A stretch of 64,000 bases of DNA, from positions 3,655,216-3,719,215 of the forward strand of contig NC_135220.1 in the NCBI RefSeq assembly GCF_052324685.1. Direction: 5' to 3'. This stretch comes from Brachyhypopomus gauderio. Its lineage: Eukaryota > Chordata > Actinopteri > Gymnotiformes > Hypopomidae. Every line of letters begins with the position of its first letter. Position 1 is the stretch's first letter. Positions 27,189 to 39,500 of this stretch are shown one piece after another. Made by a program: the position numbers and the translations under genes. A model generated the notes under the pieces. It was not told the DNA's origin. It was given only the letters and a program-made list of their open reading frames with translations, and made no database searches.

Positions 27189-27651
27189 TATGCTAGATCC
27201 AGTATTAGAATCCAGGAAGGCTGAGCAAAATCCTGGTGAGGACTTTTAATCGCGGCACCTGGAATTGACAGCACTATTATTTACAGGTTTCATTTTGACT
27301 GGTATTCCCAACTGTTCGAGCAAAAGTGTACCATAACAAAACAGAGGGCTGTGTAATGATTATGTGTGATGTCAGCACTACAGGGTACTGTTGTTCTCTT
27401 TGTAATCATTATAAATTACTATAAAATAATTAGTGATTCAGCTTATGAAAAAATATATAAAATTTATAAATTTATTAAATTTATAAATTTTATAAATTTA
27501 TAAAAAATTTATAAAATTTATAAATATTTATATATTTTATATAAATAAAAAATATATAAAATGACATAAAAATGTCAAAATATGACATTGCTTGCCTTTT
27601 TGCCAGTGCATGGTCCTGTTATGTTTGGTGTCCAAAACAAAAGTGTTGATG

Positions 27652-28214
27652 AGAACTGATGTGTAGTCTACTCTATTAATGAACTGATGTGTAGTCTAAT
27701 CTATTAATGAACTGATGTGTAGTCTACTCTATTAATGAACTGATGTGTAGTCTAATCTAATAATGAACTGATGTGTAGTCTACTCTATTAATGAACTGAT
27801 GTGTAGTCTACTCTATTAATGAACTGATGTGTAGTCTAATCTAATAATGAACTGATGTGTAGTCTACTCTATTAATGAACTGATGTGTAGTCTACTCTAT
27901 TAATGAACTGATGTGTATTCTACTCTATTAATGAACTGATGTGTAGTCTACTCTATTAATGAACTGATGTGTAGTCTACTCTATTAATGAACTGATGTGT
28001 AGTCTACTCTATAAATGAACTGATGTGTAGTCTACTCTATTAATGAACTGATGTGTAGTCTACTCTATTAATGAACTGATGTGTAGTCTAATCTATTAAT
28101 GAACTGATGTGTAGTCTAATCTATTAATGAACTGATGTGTAGTTTACTCTATAAATGAACTGATGTGTAGTCTACTTTATTAATGAACTGATGTGTAGTC
28201 TACTCTATTAATGA
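27652..28214. repeat. 28-bp minisatellite, about 20 copies
   Basis: The unit is GAACTGATGTGTAGTCTACT plus CTATTAAT. Most variation is confined to two or three positions (CTACTC/CTAATC, ATTAAT/AATAAT/ATAAAT). It ends about 200 bp from the last bfar exon, on the 3' side of that gene. Confidence 0.95.
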
Positions 28215-28413
28215 CTGAGAAGTTTTGATCTCCCAGACAGTGAGTAGACCAAGCTCCCATATGAATGTTCACATGTCATTGTCAAATAGAAAAATGGTTT
28301 TCTAAAATGAAGCATTCAAAAATGCAACTTGGAAATATATATTATCAAAACATGATAAAAGAAAGTTATTTCTATTGCATTTGTGTGAGCATGTCTATGT
28401 GTGTGTGTTATGG

Positions 28414-29740
28414 TCAATGGTAAATATGTGGAAATAGTATTCTGATCAGATTGCAGGTGTTGATGACAGGGTTGCAGTAGAGTGCCCAGTAGAACAGGCA
28501 GTCACACACAAACTGGGGCAGGAGTTGCCACAGCAGAATCCCACCGAAGCCCATGTAGGCCATGCCCAGTGTGTGGCACAGCACCATCGCTGGCACCTTC
28601 CTGAAAGTCACACAGACCAACCGATGAACAAATCAACCTAGATTACATCACAGCTAGTGAAATATAAACAAGGTTTGCATTGAAATCACTGGAGATGAAG
28701 GGTATGATTCTACTCTTACAGGGCCGCAGAACTACACAGGTTCTCCTCTGTGGTTTGATACCCTGTCGCCTCATTAAACTATCACATTCTTCAAGACATG
28801 AATGACAGTGTAAAAACACTTTTTTCAGCACAGTTCTGTCTGTATGGAGCAATATCCTCTTTGGTGGTTTAAAGTAGGTTCGTGTTTACCTAATGCATAA
28901 ATGTTCCTCTTAGAACACTCATTTTAATTTATAATTCCATCTGATTTGCTCAAATTTAAACTGCCTGCAAAACAGACGCCCACATGCATACCCATCATGA
29001 CATCACTCACAAAGGAACCGGGTGGATTCTTAGAATTCCACCCCCAAACATGATTTGGAATACTTATAATATTTGGCTGTTTCTACCAAACACAGTCATC
29101 TCATACGTATAACAGGACAAACCACAGGGTTACAGGCTGTGTTTCTATATCAAGGCTCAGTGCAGCACTCTTTTACCTTCTATTTGAATGTTATGTGAAG
29201 GATAAAACAACCAGGGAATCAGCTTATTCTAACACACACCCTGGGGCTTAGGAACAAGGCCAGCTGTCAGACATCATAGGAAAGGCGTGGTGAATGTGTC
29301 CTGCCAGACTGCCAACCCCATCACATGGCCCAGAGAAGGATTGTGCACTCAGGATGACTATGTTGGATGAAAAGCAAACAAAAGCAGCACGAAGTCTCAG
29401 CTGATACCTGATGTTAGTTGTTCTCCAGTGGACGCGGATCATGAATCCTTCTTGCAGGGTTAGCAGGAAGGCGCTGATGATGGTGATGAAGGATGTCCAG
29501 TAGTGAACGTCCAGCCAATCCCACGCAAAGTCAGCCAGCAACTGGTAAGGCAGGAAGCACAGCTCCAGCAGGAAGTGCAGCCATTGCTTCGTGCTCGGGG
29601 TCTGTTGCTGCCACATTGGGGGTGGGGGGGGGTGTGAGAGGGTGGGGGGGATGGAGGCACTGAATGAGAAACCCCAAGGATAGGAGAGCAGACTGGTCAC
29701 AACTGTCTCTCTGGTGCACGCATGCACATGTACGCACACA

Positions 29741-29812
<72 letters not shown>

Positions 29813-30523
29813 CACACACACTCACAGTGTTATGCTACATCCAGTATTAGTTATTTACAAGTTGTATTTTGACTGGTATTGGTGTATGTACACTCTTCCT
29901 ACCAGATTCCGGAAGAAAAGGTCGTCATCCCCTGATCGGGTTTTTGACTGTGACGGACAGCTTATGTGAATGAAGGGAAGGAAAGAGTCGTGGTAATCGA
30001 AGAGGAACATGTAGAGGATGGTGAAGCGTGGGGAGTGAATCAGGCCAAACAGGAGGAAGAAGGACTTCTTCTCATTTACCACCTTCAGGAAAGACAAGAT
30101 GTTGCTTCATATGCAGTGTAAACAAAAACATGGTTTTTCCGGTGGATTCCCAGACGGAAACGGTGAATTATAAAATTTCAGAGCTGCAATTTTTTTTTTA
30201 AACAACCAGCATGAATGTCAACACTGGCATTTTGAAGTGGGCATTTCTCATAACTGTAAGCACAATCTCTACATTCTGACAACAATGATCAGCTCTTGGG
30301 AATGTTGCCTAAAAGCTCTTAGGTCTTCCTACACACTCAGTCTATGTGGAACAGGATGGCCTTTTGAACCTTGTATTCCCAGAGGGTCTGAGGGCGCTTG
30401 GACCCCAGTGTCTGCAGCGCGAGAACTTCCTTCTGCATAGCACGCCTGTGAAGCTGGTTCCCTATACTGTAGGGAGGCTTTGACAAGTCCTCTTCTCCCA
30501 GTGCATTCAACAACCTCTCACAC

Positions 30524-30580
<57 letters not shown>

Positions 30581-33180
30581 TTAATAGAATGTCTGTCACA
30601 AACAGTGTATGGCATCGCTTGTGCTAATGTCTGTAACTGTCTCTCTAATGAATGTCTGTGCTGCGTGTTTGTGGCCTACCTGCCATTGACCTGTTCCTTC
30701 AGGAAGACATCTCTGTAGGGGGCCGTCCACGGGCCCAGGTTCTCCATCCACATGGCCACCTCCTTCACTGTCCACGCTGTCAGAGGCTTCTTCACCAGCA
30801 ACTCCACCTCGGAGTTCCCACCACTCCAGTGATACATCAAAAACACAACCTGGAATGTTCATAACTGGTCAGCGTCTGACCACAGGTACACAGCATGTTC
30901 ACTACTGGTCAGCTTCCACGGGTTCACTGCTGACCAGATCTCGCTGGAGGTGTCTGACTCCACTCTGCACAGCAGTGACTCTGTAAATGTACAGGAGAGG
31001 CTCAGCAGTAGGTGTTAGCTGTGGTTCTTCAGGAGAGCAGGACACTCCTGAAGTTCTTCCACATGTCCGAGTCACTGCTGAGTTGTGAGGGGCCAGCAGC
31101 AACAGCAGGTGAGAACTTTGATAGAGAGTCAAGGGGGAGTGCATTCTGGTTACACGCTTTATCTACAGGGTGTGTCTAACAAACTCATTCTATCCAATTG
31201 TCAAGAACAACACACACCCCCCCCCCCCCCCCTTGCTACAAATAGTTAATCTTACACCTGTCTCTCCTCAGCCACACGCTCCACTGCTGCTATTTAAGAC
31301 GGAAGTTCCTCTTCCTCCTTGCGAAGTATTGCTGACTCATGCCACATACTGAGCGGTCCCATTGCCTTGTTGACTGCCTGTGTTCTGACCTCTGCTTCGC
31401 TCTTATACCTCATTACCAGCCCGGCCCTCCTGTACCTCCCAGACTCTGCTCTTCCGGCGTGACCCTGGACCGGCCCGATATCTTGCGAAACACTCCGGTG
31501 TTCCGTGCCGTTGTTTACACTGGGTGATACTCACCCCTGGCAGTCGTTTCATTATCAATAAAAGTGGTATTATTCCGCATTTGGGTCCTTCTCTGCCTCA
31601 TCACTGCATTACACCAATGTAAGCTAATAACTGTTGACAAATTTTTATGGAACTAAATTGATTTCTTTGCGTCTGCTCATATTAAAATTTATAATTAGGC
31701 CTTTACCTCAGTATGCAAAATATGTTTTGTCTTTTCAAAATCATTCGCTTTTTAGCCATCACTACATTATGACTTTATATAATTCCAGGAGTCTGATTCT
31801 TGTTCATGTGGTAATGAAGAACGGCCAGACGATATCCTAGTCTGAGTTACACCTTCACCTGTCTGGCAGAACTGATTTGAGCAGCAGCTGAACAGAAGAG
31901 TCAACGCCTTGTAAGTGTATCCCACAAATGACTTTACAGTCAATACTTGTGTAGTGTATTTCAGATCACCACAGTCTGAGTGTACTAGTATGTACCTCAT
32001 ATCATGCTACCTCACTGAACCACCAGTGCACACAGCTGCAACTATTTCCCTAGTGCACATTCTCAGCATCACTACACCTGAGCTACTAGTGTCATGTGCC
32101 ACCAATACTGCGTTTCAGGCTATTTAAGGCATAACCTCATGGCATACCCTGATCTTCAACACTGTAATTCATTCTTGTTTTCATGGATAAATGTATATGA
32201 CATTTATGCACTCAGTCATCACATGGGTGTGTGGCTCACAGCTACCATGAGTTCCAATCACCTCAGAGAAAGACAAACGTGAGTGCCTTGTGTCCCATTA
32301 TAATTTCATATGATTGATAAAGTTTGATATTGTACAGCTGTTGACTGATTGACTAAACTGGTGCTGGTCCAGTGGATGTGCTCCACGTCCAGGATATGGT
32401 CATGGTCGCAGGTGTGTCAGCACAGGTGTGTGACCCACCGTGACGAAGGTGATGGCGATGAGGATGGGGCGGAAGAAGCAGTCCATGCCCATCCGCGGAT
32501 GCCAGCGTGCGGGCAGAAGGCCGCCTCTGCTGCTGCCGTTGTGCGCGGGAGTCTGGAAGGCCTGCAGAGAAAGCACGACCCTCGGGTCATCCAGGATGTC
32601 TTTCCTCCTCTTCTTCACATTGGCTGGGAAATGTGTCTCCACAAGATCCCTGCAAAGAACAAATACTGACCAGCATCAGGGCTGTACAGCATGAAAACAT
32701 TTCCTGCACTGGGATATTACTGCTACCCGTTGCAATCACTTTTCAATCACTGCCGAAACACTGCTACCCATTGCAATATTCCAAGTGCTCTATGGCCCCT
32801 TGTGAGTGGATGAGGGCGTGAAGGAACTTCTCATTTTATAGAATATGTAGAAAACTTTAGTAGCACACTACATGCTTTAAAATATAGAAATGCCATTTTT
32901 AATCTCACCTTAACAAGATGTTTATTTTTGGAAACTGTTGAAAGATCTCACAACATCCAGGACACTCCATTTTCTGTGAAGTCTGGACCCACAGAGCAAG
33001 ACAATGCCGACAGAAGCTGTGTCCACAGTTCAGTGTGGTGGGGTCCACCATGATGTCATAGCAGCAGTGACACAGGACGGCTTCCCTCGAGATGTTGTCA
33101 GAGCCATCTTCCTCCGTGTGAAGCTCTATAATACAGTCATCCACCTTTGGCTGGTTTGCCATTCGGCTGCTGTGAAACAT
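28414..33180 (-). CDS. bfar: Bifunctional apoptosis regulator, ER-anchored RING ubiquitin ligase
   Basis: Seven exons in frame: 32909-33180, 32439-32649, 30680-30849, 30370-30514, 29903-30082, 29408-29601, 28414-28600 (stop at 28414). This gives 452 residues from ATG 33180 or 446 from ATG 33162; human BFAR has 450. A C3HC4 RING lies at about 37-76 (CHCCYDIMVDPTTLNCGHSF ... CPGC). A membrane segment (PILIAITFVTVVFLMYHW) precedes a SAM-like region (WTVKEVAMWMENLGPW). The C-terminal part keeps the family strings LFDYHDSFLPFIH, FAWDWLDVHYWTS and LLPQFVCDCLFYWALY. BFAR sits in the ER membrane, binds BCL2-family members and caspase-8 and ubiquitinates ER substrates. The acceptor of exon 30370-30514 is preceded by a UG repeat, and the donor after it (GTTCAA) is weak. 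The two starts cannot be separated by sequence. Confidence 0.93.
29732..29821. repeat. (CACG)n/(CA)n microsatellite in bfar intron
   Basis: A CGCA tetranucleotide block followed by CA, within the 301-bp intron between exons 29903-30082 and 29408-29601. The same intron has a G-rich stretch at about 29617-29650, C-rich in the transcript, serving as the pyrimidine tract of the next acceptor. Confidence 0.95.
30518..30579. repeat. CA microsatellite at a bfar acceptor
   Basis: A CA tract with one CGCA interruption, UG in the transcript, running to within a few bases of the AG of exon 30370-30514. The acceptor reads CGTGTGTGAGAG/G with no pyrimidine tract. A possible branch site, CTATTAAT, lies on the far side of the repeat. 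Confidence 0.95.
31170..31620 (+). mobile_element. Possible LTR remnant in bfar intron
   Basis: The stretch contains CTATTTAAGAC, a pyrimidine-rich body, and AATAAAAGTGG at about 31558 followed by CATTTGGGTCC and ending GCATTACA. This resembles the U3-R-U5 order of fish Gypsy-type LTRs, but I could not find matching TG start or target duplications. A poly-C run lies at 31217-31232. Confidence 0.25.
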
Positions 33181-34410
33181 ATCTCATGTCTCATCTTTCA
33201 TGTCAGTGTAAAAGGGAAATACTAATGGAATCCCACTGTAGATTTGTGTTGTTTTGCTGTTTTATTTTGGTGTGTATATCCTGATATTTTTATGTATACA
33301 GTGTATATATACAGCAATGCAGAACTGGAGTTGATGTGCTGTTCAGTGTTTGCTGAATGTGTTGCTTCAGCATGTGCACTACGAACACTTCCTTTAGCGG
33401 GTTACAGACTTGGGTAGTCAAAGCAAAGCAATATGTGAGAACAAAGTGAAACTAAACTTTAGTTAAAAGGAGCATGTAAGTAGAAATCAAATACCGAAGA
33501 CTGCGGTAAATGCTAAAACCACTGAAAGACCAATTGTTGTTTCTCAAAGTGTTTTACCTGGTGACAGCTGAACAAAATCTTTGAAATAAACTGTAATGTT
33601 GTATTAATTATGATGTTTACTGTCTAGATATGTAAGTATAATATAATATAGCAAAAAACAAATAAAGCAGAAAAAATAAATATTTGAATCTGGAAACCCC
33701 GCTACATTATAAACAAGAAAAAAACACACAGTCTACTATTCTAGTTACTCACTTTGAGGGTGGTCAATGTTCAGATGGTAGAGAGAGAGAAGCTTGGATG
33801 AATATGAAAGTGGAACGCTTTGCCCATGTCAACAAAAAGCTCAAAGCCGGTAGTGCAGAAGTGAAAGTAACACCCTGCCACAGTGTGACACTCACTCAGC
33901 ACATACTACTGTCAAACCTGTTCTTATTACACCTGTCCTTCATGAGGATATCATAAGCTGTCATTTGTGTACTAGTAGGGTTAAGGTAATGAAGGAGCCT
34001 GTAAATGCTAAGGACTGCTCTACATGCCAGTGTGAACAGATGTAAGTCCTATGTTCAAAATGGTTCAAAGTCGTGTGACATGGCCTATTGTGTCATCAGT
34101 AGTGAAGGCTGTATGGGTTGAGGTCAGGGGAGTATCAAGCTTTTCAAAAGTGGGGGTGTTGTGGGATGTCATGGTATGCATAGCATGTTTTAGAATAGTT
34201 TCTTTTTTTTCTTGACTGGCCAAGCTTTGATAGGGTGAGAGCTTTGTAGTGTGTTTCTTTTCTTTGGTAATCAGGATTATTTGAGATGATGAAATTAATA
34301 TGATTTATTAATCTTAAACAATTGAATACGCTTAAAGATAAATCTTAATGAATAAATTAAGTCTTTCTAAAATGAAGCTCTAGATTGTCATTGTTAGGCT
34401 GAATACAGCT

Positions 34411-34615
34411 TTGGGTTGCACTACTGTGAGGTTGAATCCCGCTCTGGATTATGTTATTGTGAGGTTGAATCCAGCTCTGGATCGTGTTATTGTGAGGTTG
34501 AATCCCGCTCTGGATTATGTTATTGTGAGGTTGAATCCAGCTCTGGATCGTGTTATTGTGAGGTTGAATTCAGCTCTGGATCGTGTCATTGTGAGGTTGA
34601 ATTCTGATGTGTGAT
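34411..34615. repeat. 33-bp minisatellite, about 6 copies
   Basis: The unit is built on TTGTGAGGTTGAATCC and AGCTCTGGATCGTGTTA. The 33-base period leaves two plus frames open, so the IVRLNPALDRV and SGSCYCEVE repeats are artefacts. Confidence 0.92.
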
Positions 34616-35587
34616 TTAGCTGTGGGTTGTATCATTGTGAGACTGAATCTAACTGTGCATTATGCCTTCCGGGTCTGAGTTGCATAATTGGGAGGTTGAA
34701 CCCAGCTATGGATTGTCAAGATCCTAGCCAAGATGTTATTTTTTACAAACATTTTATTCAAGATTAGCATTTAGGTAATCTGACAAATGATTAAAAAACA
34801 GAAACCAACACTGGAAAGCAAACATATAGATACATTATATTGATTTTTAAGATATTCCTAAACTGAAAATCATCCCTGACAAAATATAAGGTGTATATAT
34901 TTATGTGATGTCTGAAGTTGCATTGAGCTCTGTTTTTAAGAACACTGTGAAACTGGAGAGTTTTCTTCACTCTCAGGAGCTGTAACTGCCTCCAAGCTGC
35001 ATCTCTCTGTTATGGTTCTGGGTGGGTCACATGGTTGGATACCGTATTCTGTTTGCAGCTTCCATGCTTTATGAGTCGGTCCTCCACTCTCCCGGCCTTG
35101 CTGAGTTTGAGCTTGAGGGGTTCAGGAGGAGTCTGAAACACTTCTGCCTTGGTTTGAACCCTGCAGAAGGCAGTCTGCGTGTTTGTAGTGTCTCATACAA
35201 GTCATTAGATAGACCTGATCCTTGCAGCTGGCAAAGGGTTCTTCAGACCCTGCCCTCGCTATGGCCTGATTGTATCACAATAATATGAATGTCATTGGAA
35301 AACAACATTCCTCATGAGACACTTTTAAATGTTGCTTTTGATGATGATAAAAAAAAACTAACTTATTTTATTACATAAGCATGATTGATAAGCACACCCT
35401 TCTTTGAAAACACACTGCTTTATAATGTCTAAATAAAATGGAGTATAATAGTGTTAAATATATTCCATTATCAATCCTTCACAACATCTACAATTTAAAA
35501 TATGTTCATTATTAAACCTGATAGCATTTACAATTGCTGGACATGTTCCCATGTTTTGTCTTATATCTGAAGGATGTCCTTAACTAC

Positions 35588-35700
35588 ATTTTAGAACACT
35601 CCCCTCTGTATTCTAGAACACACCCCTCTGTATTCTAGAACACTCCCCTCTGTATTCTAGAACACTCCGCTCTGTATTCTAGAACACTCCCCTCTGTATT
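35588..35700. repeat. 22-bp minisatellite, about 5 copies
   Basis: The unit is ATTCTAGAACACTCCCCT plus CTGT, nearly identical between copies, intergenic. Confidence 0.92.
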
Positions 35701-36500
35701 AGGCTCACCTGGACATCTTTGGAGTTTCTGCTTAACTGCTACACTGCAGCACTGTGTGTCAGATGCAGCCACACATAGTCTGTAAACTTTAAGACATGCA
35801 GTAAAGCGATTATAGGAACTACAGTTTGGCACTGATGTAAATATATGTTTTTCCCACAGGTTTAATGCCTGTATGTCCTGATTTATTTGCTTTTATTTAG
35901 GTAAATAATTTTTGCATTGCTTATTGCCATATTTCTTTGATTTTTGCATAGAAACTACATGAAGTTTAAGATAAATATAATATTATTACTATGGATGAAA
36001 TAAACATTATCCTGAAAAAATAAATTAAATAAAAATTTCCTGAAATTAATTTTATAACAGTAATATTTTATGATTACTTATTAAACAAAAATTAATCGGA
36101 CATTTAAAAAATGTCTGAAATGCACCTAATAAAAACGGTTCTCAACAGTAGAAAACATTATCAGTTACCATGGAATCACTGCTGAACTTCACACTTTACA
36201 GATTTCACAGTAGTCAGAGGATGTAGAGAGCACTCAACATCAAATGTACAAGCCAACAAAAGAAAACAGTAGCTTTTCTTTTTCATTGTAACCTCCAGCC
36301 TCTCAAACTTTTCCAGTGCACTACACTTCAAAGAATGCATAAATACTAAAGAAACAGTGTAATCGATCCCCTAGAACGAGGCACTTCCTCCCTCAACCCT
36401 TGATCCTAGACCAAGTGTCCTCACTGCACTGTAATTCCTGTTGCCATGACTGGCACTGTACAGTGAGCTGACAGTGAAGTAATGCTGCATGTGCGCTGGT

Positions 36501-39500
36501 CTATTCTTCTCGCTGGAGCTCCGGAGAGCAGACGGACAGAGGGGACACGGACCCCCTGCACCCAGAGACCCTAGCCTGGAGGTCGGCGTAGCTCAATTTC
36601 ATCTGGGCCAGGGCCTCTCGCAGAGCTTTGAGCTGCATGGTGAAGAAGATGTAGAGGAGGGCTCCTGACACCAGGAGCCCCAGACACACCACTCCCAGCA
36701 GCCCCGTGGAGAGGGAGGAGCAGCCGCCAGAACAGAGGACCACCGAGTGCACCAGCAGCAGAAGCAGAGCCACGGCGGGCAGAAACATGGCCTTCACCCG
36801 CAGGGCCTCGGTGTGGTCCAGCTCCTCCTTCACAACGGCACACGCCTGCTCTGTTGCATCCATCTGCTCGTTCAGTGCCACTCCTGAAGAGATGGGAGAA
36901 GAGGTTTTAACCACGGACTGAATCATTAACATAAAGATGCATAAATATGGGGTGGGAACCTCGAGGCACAATAGTGTCCTGATGTTATAAATCAACAAAC
37001 ACCACTACCACCACCAAAACTGATAAAAGCACTGTAGAACTGAAGTTTCTATAAATGTATTACTTGGCAAGTTCTATTTTTTAATCTTGTTTAGTACTTT
37101 TTCCATCTATGATTTGTGTATTTGTACATGTTTAAATCGCAAGGACACTGAGTAACATTTTACATACAGAACACTCCTGTCATTGTAATGCTGAGTCAAG
37201 CTGCCCAGAAATTAAGTTGTGTATTCAGTTCTTGATGTTTGAAAAAGCTACATACTGCATACAGGTCCCTGGAGTAGTTTGCAGTGTAGTATCCAGTATC
37301 GTATCTAGTATGCAACAAACACAAACCATACTACGGGGTCACGCAAATGTATGAAGTTCTGCCCACTTGTGATTTGCTGCCAATGTTGCATGATGGGATG
37401 CAGTTCAACACTAAGCCAAAAAGCGCTTTAAAATGACATCAGAAATTAGAACTGCAAGATGTGCATATCTGCAGGATGTGCTGGAGGACATTGGACAGTC
37501 TCAAGGACCTTACTGCAGAAAGGCATTTACCAGCAGAAAAGCATGTTGAAGAGGAAGAAGATTGCATTTCACGTTTCACTCAAATTATACTGGAGTAAAC
37601 AAAAAGCGTTGGTTAGAAGAACCGAGTTCTCTAAAAATGACACTGACGATCTACAGGCCCATCAAAATGAGTCTAAGGACAGCCAAGCCGGTTAATAAGC
37701 TGAAATCAGGACAAGCTGTAATCCATCTGTTTATTACATGAGCAGGTGGAGAGAATCAATGCAGGAGAAATAATCTCATGATTAATGGACTTGGACCAGA
37801 TACATCAGCTGAATCGGAGTCCAAAGTAAAAGAACTGTTCACCACTTCAGTTGGACGCCTCTGTGGAAGAGAGAGGTCACAGGAATGGAATGTTCTCAGG
37901 TGGCAGCGAAACGATAAGATCAGTGGTGATCAAACTATTGTTTTTTTAAGGATAGACAGGCAACTCTTGTCAAGGACACACCTAACTTAAAGAGCATGTG
38001 AGTTCACACCAGAGAAGACTTCTGAGTGAGTGAGGAAGATACTACAGGCATTGGAGGCAAGCGGGGTGGGGGGTTGGGGTGCCAGTTGTTTTTAGCCTCA
38101 ATTTCCCCTCCCTGTCCCCTGATGACTGCCATTGGCTGTCCCTAGTTGGCTATCTTCATCCAGTCATCCAGTGCTGCTTCTTGTCCCCCGCTGTTGTGTG
38201 TCCCAGACGAGGGCCGTGCTGCTCCACTGCCTCTCTGGGTTTGAGCGCCAGTGCTGTTACCGTCATGAGCTTTTCAGCCGCTGTGCTTCTGTCGTAACTA
38301 TGGGGAATAATGACACTCCAAACGTCCCTCGCTGCACCCATCACAACCAGTAACCTGTACTGACCATTTATTTACTAAAACCAGAGAGTTGGGTAGGGTT
38401 TATTTACTAAAACCAATGAGTTAGGTACGGTTTATTTACTAAAACCAATGAGTTAAGTTCGGTTTATTTACTAAAACCAGAGTGTTGTGCTGAAGCCCCT
38501 GTGGGATCCAGTGGTCATTAGACTGTGGCTGTAGTACAAAAAACTACAACTCCCAGTTGACCTAAAGCACTGTATGAAAGGTCATACATTTTATGAAAAG
38601 TAATTAGAGTTATTTATTTAGTGAATTTTATGGAGAGTGCTGGCAGGAAATGATGTGGAAAAATCCCTCAGGTTATTTTTTACAATTTTATCTCTGGTCA
38701 AGAATTTATGGAGAATTTATGGAGTATATGAATGAGAAACACTGAAGAAAAACTGCCATAGCAACCGAAAAGTGAACAACCGGCCTTTGCAATGAGGAAT
38801 ATTATTACAGAAGCTAAACAGAAACAAGAAAAGAAACTATTATCAAAACAAAATTTGGGAGTGGAAGAATGATGCTTCCAGCTAGCAGATAGGGCAAGGT
38901 CAGCCTTGTACCTTTAGTCTGAGCTATTTGGGGCTTTGACAGAGACGTCCTGTTTTACTTCCTGTCTGCTCCCAACCAGACTGATGGGCAGTCATCAGTC
39001 AAGATAAGGTGAAACCAGTACCTATGCCCCTAACTCTCTTTATGGCCATCACAGTGGTAGTTCTGGGGGGCACAGAGTGGACCTTCTAACAAAAACACTA
39101 GTCCCAGCATGGCCCCCCTACTTCAAATGTTCTACAACCACCTCTGCCATCACAATGTGGAACATCTTACCAACTATGATCACTGAAGCACTCAACAAAA
39201 CCTGAAGAACTTTTCTGGAATGTAGATCGATGTGATGTTTTGGATTTATTTGACTCCTCCCAGTCTCCATCCATGGCCCATTTTCCCAGGCTTCATCCTG
39301 AGTATTTATACTCCTCGTTTCCTGGCTCAGTTTGTCGGTCATTGTCGTACCTTCGTCTGTGCTATCCTCCTCGTTGGATAGCCTCGTTTATTTTGTTCAA
39401 TCATTGCTTGATTCCTGCCTCACCTTCTGTGTCATACTAGCAAGCTAAACCACTAGCAAGATAAGACACGAGCAAGCTAAGACATGTTTAATCAAAGATG

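Larger units (their letters stand above)
33181..36500. other. Intergenic region between smpd2 and bfar
   Basis: Besides the 33-bp and 22-bp minisatellites listed separately I recognise no exon. The left end should hold the bfar promoter and the right end the smpd2 3' UTR. Confidence 0.55.

Noticed and set aside
27652-28214. Regular 28-bp repeats considered as a CRISPR array
   Set aside because: Units are contiguous with no unique spacers, in a vertebrate genome; it is a minisatellite.
32349-32821. Plus-strand reading frames of about 100 codons
   Set aside because: They are antisense shadows of bfar exon 32439-32649, which has family similarity, frame continuity and splice sites.
34960-35290. 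Possible decayed exon (reading frame of 88 codons on the plus strand)
   Set aside because: No recognisable protein family and no convincing splice signals.
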